Assembly: GCA_021776075.1 (NCBI GenBank)
Contig: JAJFGQ010000086.1
Span: forward strand, 1 to 46,530
Source of the DNA: Alphaproteobacteria bacterium
GTDB taxonomy: Bacteria > Pseudomonadota > Alphaproteobacteria > Micavibrionales > Micavibrionaceae
Length of the DNA stretch: 46,530 bases
Direction: 5' to 3'
The notes under the pieces are model-generated. The model saw nothing but the letters and a program-made list of their open reading frames with translations, made no database searches and was not told the origin of the DNA. Position 1 is the stretch's first letter. Each line of letters begins with the position of its first letter. Made by a program: the position numbers and the translations under genes. Of this stretch, positions 1 to 6,175 are shown in pieces.

Positions 1-555
1 AATCCGGTGGCCGTCCTCGAAAGTCATGACGGTTTCAATATCGCCGGTGGTTTCTTCGAATTCAAAATAATCGGAAATATCATTATCATTGGCCGCCGCC
101 ATAAATGTTTTCTTCAGGCGCGCCGCTTCCCGGATTATATCCGCATCGGCTTCCTGATAGAGATCATCAATATCTACTTTGCTGCCCAGATGCACCAGCC
201 GCTTAATCCGGCCTTGCCGGTCGGTTTTGCGGGTCCAGTCGGCATCATTAATCATCGCGCCCCTGATCCAGTCGCTTATGTGGTGGATTCGGTTCTTTAG
301 AAAGACGCTTTGAGGGTCAAATCTGTAAAAGAGAGCACCTGAAGTACCCGCATTCCATTTCTTCACCAACCAGTCCGGGGCGTCCGGCGGGAGTTTTCTA
401 ATCGGCGACAAAGACATCCCATCACGCAATAAAGGTTTTTCCAGTGCCGTCATGAGATGGGTCAGCAGAGCACCGTCAACAGTATCGTCTTCGCCTGTGG
501 CAAAGCTGGATAGATAATCCCGCACAGCTTCTTTGTTAACCACGTTAAACGTCAA
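1..555 (-). CDS. PcfJ-like hypothetical protein, copy A (3' end outside window)
   Basis: The minus strand is open for 185 codons from a TTG at 555 to the window edge, so the C-terminus is missing. The protein is a diverged copy of the one at 32565-33318: both begin near VNKEAVRDYL or INKEAVRDYL, share HLMTALEKPLL, an I..W..GAM segment and the block GDIETVMTFEDGHRI. In the other copy this block leads to an MSHCIG motif that resembles the M.HCVG motif of PcfJ-like proteins of phages and plasmids; that assignment is inference. The start could be TTG 555 (AAAGG about 9 nt upstream) or the GTG at 543, which is conserved as GTG in the other copy. An ATG at 561 is out of frame and stops after five codons. 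Copy A is not frameshifted. A MITE-like repeat lies just upstream. Confidence 0.7.
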   Translation of the reverse strand, partial: MTFNVVNKEAVRDYLSSFATGEDDTVDGALLTHLMTALEKPLLRDGMSLSPIRKLPPDAPDWLVKKWNAGTSGALFYRFDPQSVFLKNRIHHISDWIRGAMINDADWTRKTDRQGRIKRLVHLGSKVDIDDLYQEADADIIREAARLKKTFMAAANDNDISDYFEFEETTGDIETVMTFEDGHRI

Positions 556-620
556 AATTCATAGCCTTTTGTTTTTGTCATTCTTTGCATGAGCAAGAGT
601 ACACAGTCCATCATGTGCTC

Positions 621-750
621 GTCACCCCCGCGATCCTGTGATAACAGGATAAAAACGGCGGGGGTCCAGTGATGTCAGTAGCATAGCTACTGTCTTTTTC
701 TGGATCCCGTTCGTTTAAGCGCGGCAAAGTCGCCGCGCCAACGGGATGAC
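621..750 (-). repeat. MITE-like palindromic repeat, copy A
   Basis: A 130-bp element with imperfect terminal inverted repeats (GTCATCCCG at one end, GTCACCCCC read inward from the other) and three internal hairpins: GGCGCGGCG/CGCCGCGCC-type, CAGTAGC-TAT-GCTACTG and ATCCTG-TGATAA-CAGGAT. A near-identical copy in opposite orientation lies at 32371-32501. No ORF is present. In both copies it sits about 65 nt upstream of the same PcfJ-like gene. Non-autonomous mobile element is inferred from structure; no target duplication was identified. Confidence 0.75.
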
Positions 751-784
751 GAACCATGTGCTCTTATTCATTCAAATAATCATG

Positions 785-917
785 TATTTTCCTACGTTAC
801 TCTCGTGCCATTCCTACGTTAAAAATACCTGCGGTAAAATAACGCACTATGGAAATATTTTGCAAGCTTTAAATCCAGGGTTTTAAGGACCGGAGATTAG
901 GCGCGGCTATAACTGCG
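785..917. other. Intergenic, no gene seen
   Basis: About 130 nt between the duplicated cassette and the end of the DUF2125 gene. No ORF with a ribosome site, no tRNA and no clear terminator with a T-tract was found. Contains two loose copies of CCTACGTTA. Confidence 0.5.
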
Positions 918-1706
918 CTACAACTCGCTGTTATAGGGCCATATGATCGTGGGGAGTGTTAGTATATTCCAGGGTCCGAGCAATAACTTTCTATTTTGTA
1001 GCGTAATTTCTGTGTCTATATAGCGTTCTCCGCTTTCCGGGTCTTGTTGGGATAGGCTGGCCATGATCGTACCGATCAAGAGCGTTTCTTTCGTTTTTAT
1101 AATATTTTGTTGTTCCAGAAAGCCAAGAAAGGACATATGGCCTTTGATTTTCATTTGCAGATGCCCTGCCGGTTGCAGGTTATCATCAAAGTTAAAGTGG
1201 GCGTTTCCTTGCAGTTGCAGTGACTTTTTATGGATCAACAGGTTCTGAACCGTAATTCCTTCTCCGGAATCACGCCATTCCCTTAGGTTTTCTACGGTCA
1301 TGGTCTGTGGGAAGTCATGAGGAACGAGGCCCGTGAATGTTAAAGAATCAATCGACAAGATTTCGTTGTTAAAAGCCCCTTCGGGAAGAAGGCCTTCGGG
1401 TAGATCGACATGGATTTTTCGGCCGGGCAGGGGGATACCCGTTATTTTGAGAAGGGGAATAGCAAAAGATCGTTTGTCTTTTTTTATTGTACCGCGAAAA
1501 ATGATGACAGGTTCTTTTGGGAATCCTTTGACTTCGGGAATGTCGCCTTCGATTATAATTCCCTGTTCATGGGCTCGTTCATAAAAGCTCCCTATTTCTT
1601 TTTTGATTGTATGGGCCATCCAGTACCAGCCGCCTATGTAAGAAAGACTTAGGCTGAGTAACAGGCCGGCAACAATAATGGCGGTAAGTTTTTTATGGTT
1701 TTTCAC
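918..1706 (-). CDS. DUF2125 domain-containing envelope protein
   Basis: A 262-residue protein with one N-terminal membrane segment (about residues 8-30, after KNHKK) followed by a mostly beta region, matching in length and layout the alphaproteobacterial DUF2125 family, whose function is unknown. The motif GWYWMAHTIKKEIGSFYERA just after the membrane segment and the E.KGFP.EP block are what I recognise as DUF2125-like. The ATG overlaps the plsC stop by 4 nt (ATGA), so it is translationally coupled at the distal end of the ftsEX-YdcF-plsC operon. Likely anchored in the inner membrane with the bulk in the periplasm; a link to lipid or envelope assembly is suggested only by the plsC neighbour. 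Confidence 0.75.
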   Translation of the reverse strand: MKNHKKLTAIIVAGLLLSLSLSYIGGWYWMAHTIKKEIGSFYERAHEQGIIIEGDIPEVKGFPKEPVIIFRGTIKKDKRSFAIPLLKITGIPLPGRKIHVDLPEGLLPEGAFNNEILSIDSLTFTGLVPHDFPQTMTVENLREWRDSGEGITVQNLLIHKKSLQLQGNAHFNFDDNLQPAGHLQMKIKGHMSFLGFLEQQNIIKTKETLLIGTIMASLSQQDPESGERYIDTEITLQNRKLLLGPWNILTLPTIIWPYNSEL

Positions 1707-2458
1707 GAAGGGGCCTTTTCTAATAGTGCTAGTGCATGGGATGCTGTTTCCAGACGGGTTTCCAGTTCTTTCATGACTTCGTAAACGCCCAGTTTTCCGG
1801 GTTCAATAGGTTTAAGAAATTCAAAGACAACGGTGCCGGGTTTTTTAATCCAGCTTTTGCGGGGCCAGAATAAACCGCTATTCAGGGCCAGAGGGATGAT
1901 GGGTAATCCTGTTGCTTCCTGTATCCGGGCAACGCCTATTTTATAAGGTTTTTCATCCGTTGTCTGTTCCGGATGAACACGTGTGCCCTGCGGAAAAATG
2001 ACGATCGGACGGCCTTGTTCTTTGATGTGTTTGGCACCGTCCATGATTTGTTCCATGGCTTTTTTACCCTGGGAACGGTCTATGGCAATGGGATCTATTT
2101 TTGCAAGAAAACGTCCCCATAGCGGGATTTTTAGCAATTCCTGTTTTAAGACAATGGCCGGGTCGTTAAACAGGATGTTTAATTTCAAGGTTTCGTAAGG
2201 GGACTGATGCTTGGAGGCGATAATATAGGGGCCTGTCTTCGGCAGGTTTTCAAGACCGCGTACTTCGTAATGCAGGCCCAGAATATATTTCTCGAAAATA
2301 TGGACGGTGTGAACAAAGCCGTAAACGACGAACATAGCCTGTTTCTTTGGCAGAAGGAGCGCCGGCAGGCACATGACACAGGCCAATGCTGTTGTCCCGT
2401 AAAAGGCTAGGTTAAATAATGTTGAGCGCAAAAAAATCATAATTGAAGCCGTACCCAT
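1703..2458 (-). CDS. plsC: 1-acyl-sn-glycerol-3-phosphate acyltransferase (PlsC family)
   Basis: A 251-residue LPLAT-family enzyme. It transfers an acyl chain to lysophosphatidate to make phosphatidate at the inner membrane. Motif I is present as SKHQSPYET (catalytic His, with Glu instead of the usual Asp four residues later, as is common in alphaproteobacterial members). IAIDRSQG is the second block, FPQGTR the phosphate-binding block (Gln for the usual Glu) and IIPLALNSG the fourth. An N-terminal hydrophobic stretch (about residues 8-35) precedes the domain. Its start lies 22 nt inside the YdcF-like gene and its stop overlaps the DUF2125 start, so it is mid-operon. Substrate specificity within the PlsC superfamily cannot be read from sequence. 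Confidence 0.87.
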   Translation of the reverse strand: MGTASIMIFLRSTLFNLAFYGTTALACVMCLPALLLPKKQAMFVVYGFVHTVHIFEKYILGLHYEVRGLENLPKTGPYIIASKHQSPYETLKLNILFNDPAIVLKQELLKIPLWGRFLAKIDPIAIDRSQGKKAMEQIMDGAKHIKEQGRPIVIFPQGTRVHPEQTTDEKPYKIGVARIQEATGLPIIPLALNSGLFWPRKSWIKKPGTVVFEFLKPIEPGKLGVYEVMKELETRLETASHALALLEKAPS

Positions 2459-3015
2459 GTTAGTAGTGTTTTATTATATTCTTCAAAAGAAATATGCCAG
2501 AATCCTTTATCTTCGATTTCTAAGTCGTCAGGTATAACAGGATGGATCAGGATATTCATAGAGGGCATAGTATTCCGGAATTCCAACCGCGCGCGTGGCA
2601 TATGGTAGTGTGAGGTAACAAGGCGCAGAGAGGTAACATCTTTCTGTCCGGTCCATTCACGGGCTTCCTGTGCATTTTGTGTCGTATTCTGAGCTTTGTG
2701 CCCCAGTGTAATGCAACAGGGCTGTTTTTTTTGTTTTTCGCCCGCAGGCCACATGGCCAGTAATTTTTCTACAGATACATTTTTATTGACGCCGGAGATG
2801 AAAAGTTCGGGTGCTGCGTGGGCAGAGAGCAAATTCAGTCCTGTATTAATACGATTTGAACCGCCTGTCAGGACAACTATGGCGTCTGTATTCTTTATGT
2901 TGCTATCGGGTTTCACGGTGCTGATATGGAGGATAAAGGCTGCATATCCGGTCATCCATAGAAGTACGATGGACAGCGTTATATAGAGTGTTATGCGTTG
3001 TAGTGTTTTACTCAT
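2437..3015 (-). CDS. YdcF/SanA-like (DUF218) membrane protein
   Basis: A 192-residue protein with an N-terminal membrane segment (about residues 8-30) and a DUF218 domain. IVVLTGGSNRINTGLNLL is the first family motif, ELFISGV the second, AQNTTQNAQEA the T..N...A block, and LVTSHYHMPRA the third. Members such as YdcF, SanA and ElyC affect envelope integrity; the biochemical activity is not established. It lies 12 nt after ftsX and overlaps plsC by 22 nt. This ftsE-ftsX-YdcF-plsC order is common in Alphaproteobacteria. Confidence 0.85.
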   Translation of the reverse strand: MSKTLQRITLYITLSIVLLWMTGYAAFILHISTVKPDSNIKNTDAIVVLTGGSNRINTGLNLLSAHAAPELFISGVNKNVSVEKLLAMWPAGEKQKKQPCCITLGHKAQNTTQNAQEAREWTGQKDVTSLRLVTSHYHMPRARLEFRNTMPSMNILIHPVIPDDLEIEDKGFWHISFEEYNKTLLTWVRLQL

Positions 3016-3027
3016 GGGCGGTGTTCT

Positions 3028-3966
3028 CTATGGCATACGGGCGAGCGTGTGAAAGACTGTCTTTCGTGCCGTAAAGGTGGCAATCAGTGCGGCAATAAAG
3101 GGAAGAAGGGCCAGTGTGGCAATCTGGATGTGGCTCAGATGAAAATTGGGTAACAGATTTATTTCCATTTCTCCGGCACTCCAGCCGATGGCCAGCAAAG
3201 CCAGCATGCCGGCGGCGGCACCGATAACACTGCCTTCAAAAGCAAGAATGCGGGAGTGGCGCTGGAACTGCCGTGAAATATAGTTATCTGAAGCGCCCAT
3301 CAGGTGAAGTAGCTGCACTTCTTCGTGATGTACGGCCAGCCGCGCGCGTACGGCACCGGCGATGGCGGTGGCCGTGATCAGGCCAATAACAATTGTTAAC
3401 AGGGCGGAAGCAAACTGAAGGGCGCCGGTAAAGCGTAATAAATCTTTGAGCCATGTTTCGTGGCTGTCGATACGGGCATGGGGTGCAAAGCCCTGAATTT
3501 TACGTTGCAGGGCATCAAGCGTTGTTTCTTCTTTGTCCTGTATTTCCATGCTGATAAGGCCGGGCAGCGGTATTTTATCCAGCAGCATATCCTCACCCAG
3601 CCACGGTTTGACGAGCTCTCCGATTTCATTATCTGTCAGAATATGAGTCGTCTTAACGGTAGGGTGGTTCTCCAGAAAGCTGTTTACGCGATTTGTCAGG
3701 GCGTGGACCTCCTCGCGGGAGAGCAGGGTACCGTTCTTTGTTTCTGCCGGAATTTCGATCGTAACCCTGTTTTCCAGTCCCGCTGACCAGCGTTCGGTCA
3801 TGGCGGATAGGGCAAAAGATGCGGAGAGAGCCAGCAGAGCCAGAAAGGTCATCAGCGCGATAAGCAGCGTTAGAAAATTTGCCCCGGCACTTCTGTTTAA
3901 AGGTAAGTCATAGCGTCGTTTCTGGCGGGTTATACCCAATGTTTTGTCTTCGCCGAAAAAGCCCAT
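3028..3966 (-). CDS. ftsX: Cell division protein FtsX
   Basis: A 312-residue FtsX with a cytoplasmic N-terminus, first membrane helix about residues 32-54, a periplasmic loop to about 180 and three C-terminal helices. The loop includes LVKPWLGED and PLPGLISMEI, which match the FtsX extracellular domain of alphaproteobacteria. With FtsE it forms an ABC-type complex at the septum that in other bacteria activates peptidoglycan hydrolases from the periplasmic side. The start is 2 nt after the ftsE stop, so the two are coupled. No unusual changes are seen. Confidence 0.9.
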   Translation of the reverse strand: MGFFGEDKTLGITRQKRRYDLPLNRSAGANFLTLLIALMTFLALLALSASFALSAMTERWSAGLENRVTIEIPAETKNGTLLSREEVHALTNRVNSFLENHPTVKTTHILTDNEIGELVKPWLGEDMLLDKIPLPGLISMEIQDKEETTLDALQRKIQGFAPHARIDSHETWLKDLLRFTGALQFASALLTIVIGLITATAIAGAVRARLAVHHEEVQLLHLMGASDNYISRQFQRHSRILAFEGSVIGAAAGMLALLAIGWSAGEMEINLLPNFHLSHIQIATLALLPFIAALIATFTARKTVFHTLARMP

Positions 3967-3968
3967 GA

Positions 3969-4667
3969 CTAGAAAACCCCTTCAATTTTACGACGAATCC
4001 AGTTTTTAGACTCTTCGGTCTGAATGTGACCGTTATCCAGAATAAGGCGTTCATGATTGAACTTGTCCATGAGTTGCTGATTGTGCGTGGCGATGAGGAT
4101 GGTTGTTCCCATGCGATTAAGCTGGTCAAAAAGATTCATCAGGCGCAGACCGATATCATCATCCAGATTTCCTGTGGGTTCATCTGCCAGCAAGAGGCGG
4201 GGGCGGGTGATGACGGCACGGGCAATCGCAATGCGTTGTTGTTGTCCACCCGACATTGTATCGGGAAGAGAGTCCATATGTTCGCCCAGTCCGGCCCATT
4301 CCAGAAGTTCATGCACATTATTCCGTATTTCTTTTTCGGGCTTTCCCTGTATACGCAGGGGAAGGGCCACATTGTCAAAGGCCGAGAGGTGCGGTAACAG
4401 ACGGAAGTCCTGAAACACGACACCGATTCTCTGGCGGATAGAAGATAGTTGCTCCCGTTTCAGTGCGTTAACGTTCTGGTCGAACATGGTGATTAATCCC
4501 CGCGTCGGACGACGTCCGAGATACATGAGTCTCATGAGGGATGTCTTGCCCGCCCCGCTGGGCCCGCTCAAAAAATGAAATGAACCCGGTTCCAGCGTAA
4601 AGCTGATATCGCTCAGGACTTCCGGTCCGATTCCGTACCGTAGTCCAACATGTTCGAATCTGATCAT
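3969..4667 (-). CDS. ftsE: Cell division ATP-binding protein FtsE
   Basis: A 232-residue ABC ATPase. Walker A is GPSGAGKT (residues 35-42), the signature is MSGGQQQRIAIARA, Walker B is LLLADEPTGNLDD and the switch His is in IATHN. The Q-loop lies in VVFQDFRLLPHL, which is characteristic of FtsE. It powers the FtsEX complex at the division site. Its ATG overlaps the stop of the upstream exported protein by 4 nt and ftsX follows after 2 nt, making one translational unit. Confidence 0.94.
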   Translation of the reverse strand: MIRFEHVGLRYGIGPEVLSDISFTLEPGSFHFLSGPSGAGKTSLMRLMYLGRRPTRGLITMFDQNVNALKREQLSSIRQRIGVVFQDFRLLPHLSAFDNVALPLRIQGKPEKEIRNNVHELLEWAGLGEHMDSLPDTMSGGQQQRIAIARAVITRPRLLLADEPTGNLDDDIGLRLMNLFDQLNRMGTTILIATHNQQLMDKFNHERLILDNGHIQTEESKNWIRRKIEGVF

Positions 4668-5401
4668 TCGACGGAAACCTCTTCCGGTTCGATTTGTTTG
4701 AACAGAATATAAAGGATAGCTTGGACTTTATGATAGGGGTTTTCGATGGGCTCGGCTATTTTTAACGCCTCGTCATAAAAGGCCCGGTCGGCAAAGATTT
4801 TGGAGACAATGCGGTGAGCCTTGTTCCGAAAGGCTAAATTGCTAATGGCGGCCAGGCTGATCCGGGCCGCATTTAAATCGCCGTGTTCGGCCTGGATTTC
4901 TGCCGTTTCGCCAAAAGCTTTGTGCCGCAAAGCATCGTTTTCCATGCGGCCTGCTGTTTTCATGGCGCCGTCATTATCACCGGCAAAGGCTTGTGCCATG
5001 GCAATATATGTAAGAGCAATGGCGTGAGAGGGCGGATGCGTTATTTTTTCCGCTTCGGCAGCTAGTTGTGAAAAAAGAGCATCGTACTCTTCTTTTGTTA
5101 GAGCATTTTCTGCGGCGGCCATGCCGATTCCCCGGATGGTCATGGCTTTTGTATCCGGTTTTTCAATTTTTTGGATGAGGGTTATGGCTTTGGCTGTGTC
5201 CTTTTCTTTTGCGAGCAGCTTTGCCAGTTCTCGATAGGTCTTGTCCTTTCGGTCTTGTGCGTCAATCTCCGCCGTAGCCTTTTCCAGCATGGCAAAGAGG
5301 CATGTTTTATCGTGGGCAGAGCAAGCGTGTTTCTCTTGTGCTGTAGCCGGAGAAAACTGAAGAACGAGGAGAATTGATGTTATGATCATAAAAAGCTTCA
5401 T
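4664..5401 (-). CDS. Exported alpha-helical repeat protein, first gene of the ftsEX operon
   Basis: A 245-residue protein with a signal peptide (MKLFMIITSILLV, cleavage near ATAQE), so probably periplasmic. The rest is charged alpha-helical repeats of about 35 residues with recurring patterns such as A.TLIQKIEKPDTKAMTIRGI, AMKTAGRMENDALRHKAFGE and ALKIAEPIENPYHKVQAIL, similar to TPR/SEL1-like helical-hairpin repeats. Two Cys near the N-terminus (CSAHDKTC) could pair. No specific family recognised. The 4-nt overlap with ftsE places it first in the operon; a role as a periplasmic partner of FtsEX is inference from position and export. Confidence 0.75.
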   Translation of the reverse strand: MKLFMIITSILLVLQFSPATAQEKHACSAHDKTCLFAMLEKATAEIDAQDRKDKTYRELAKLLAKEKDTAKAITLIQKIEKPDTKAMTIRGIGMAAAENALTKEEYDALFSQLAAEAEKITHPPSHAIALTYIAMAQAFAGDNDGAMKTAGRMENDALRHKAFGETAEIQAEHGDLNAARISLAAISNLAFRNKAHRIVSKIFADRAFYDEALKIAEPIENPYHKVQAILYILFKQIEPEEVSVE

Positions 5402-5410
5402 AGCACTACC

Positions 5411-5437
5411 TTGCTGAATGTGGCTCGACTCTATAAT
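5411..5437 (+). promoter_or_regulatory. Possible promoter in the 5402-5483 divergent gap
   Basis: TTGCTG (5411-5416) and a perfect TATAAT (5432-5437) lie 15 bp apart, upstream of the zinc-ribbon gene at 5484. The same A/T-rich stretch also reads TATAAA-like on the minus strand toward the ftsEX operon, so it may serve both directions. The short spacer makes this tentative. Confidence 0.35.
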
Positions 5438-5483
5438 TTATAAAGGTAAGAATGAATTTTTGGAATGATGATGTGGCCTGTTT

Positions 5484-6167
5484 ATGATTCTAACCTGTGA
5501 TAACTGCCAGACGCGCTATCTTGTGCCCTCTCATGCAGTGGGTCCTGACGGGCGTACAGTGCGCTGTTCGCACTGTAGTCATGAATGGTATCAGGATGTG
5601 GAAGACGATGCCGCTTTTGCTGAGGAGCCGGAAGATCTGGAGCCTATTCCCGAATCGGTCAAGCCTGTTCCCGAAGGTTCGTCAGTTCCCGTCATTCCCG
5701 GTGACATCCAAAATGAAGGCATAAAATTAAATCCTGACGTGATGGGCTATGCGGCGGCGGCTTGCGTGTTTTTCCTTGTTCTCGGAGCGCTTTTTGCTTT
5801 CCGTGTTTCTGTTGTTCATATCTGGCCGGCGAGTGCCGCTCTTTACCAGATAGCAGGTCTGGACCCCGGCCTTCCGGGAGAAGGACTCCTGTTTGAGGAA
5901 GTCAGGGCTGTGGCGGGTGTTAATGAACACGGTGCGAATATCCTGAATGTAGACGGGCAGATTGTGAATTTGGCAGATAAAGCGATTGCTTTGCCGCCTA
6001 TTCAGGCTTCCCTGCGTTTGCCCGGTGGTGACATCTTTGATAGCTGGCTGGTTCATCCGGCGGCAGACCACATGGAACCGCATGCAGAGCTGTCTTTTCG
6101 GACTTCTTATCCCGAAGTGCCCGGCGACGTGAAGGAAATTAACCTCCGTTTTGTGCCGGAGCGCTAA
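5484..6167 (+). CDS. Zinc-ribbon (MJ0042-type) membrane protein with DUF3426-like C-terminus
   Basis: A 227-residue protein. Residues 1-36 form a zinc ribbon with Cys5-x2-Cys8 and Cys28-x2-Cys31 (TCDNCQTRY, RCSHCSHEW), an acidic proline-rich linker follows (about 37-82), then one membrane helix (about 88-108) and a beta-rich domain that resembles the DUF3426 region found in such proteins. This architecture is common next to ftsEX in Alphaproteobacteria. Zinc binding is well supported by the spacing; the cellular role is unknown. Divergently transcribed from the ftsEX operon; its stop lies 8 nt from the convergent end of the TIGR02302 gene. Confidence 0.85.
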   Translation: MILTCDNCQTRYLVPSHAVGPDGRTVRCSHCSHEWYQDVEDDAAFAEEPEDLEPIPESVKPVPEGSSVPVIPGDIQNEGIKLNPDVMGYAAAACVFFLVLGALFAFRVSVVHIWPASAALYQIAGLDPGLPGEGLLFEEVRAVAGVNEHGANILNVDGQIVNLADKAIALPPIQASLRLPGGDIFDSWLVHPAADHMEPHAELSFRTSYPEVPGDVKEINLRFVPER

Positions 6168-6175
6168 AAGGAGCG

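Larger units (their letters stand above)
1..784 (-). repeat. Inverted duplicated cassette, copy A
   Basis: The reverse complement of 784 down to 1 aligns with 32338-33090 on the plus strand. The similarity begins at ATGATTATTTGAATGAATAA, runs through the MITE-like element, a more diverged spacer and the 5' two thirds of the PcfJ-like gene, and is cut by the window edge. The copies are diverged, with the gene in copy A about 30 nt longer over the shared part, so this is an old duplication rather than a recent one. Confidence 0.85.

Noticed and set aside
7-300. Plus-strand ORF opposite the PcfJ-like copy A
   Set aside because: The minus frame is conserved with the second copy at the protein level, so the plus frame is a shadow.
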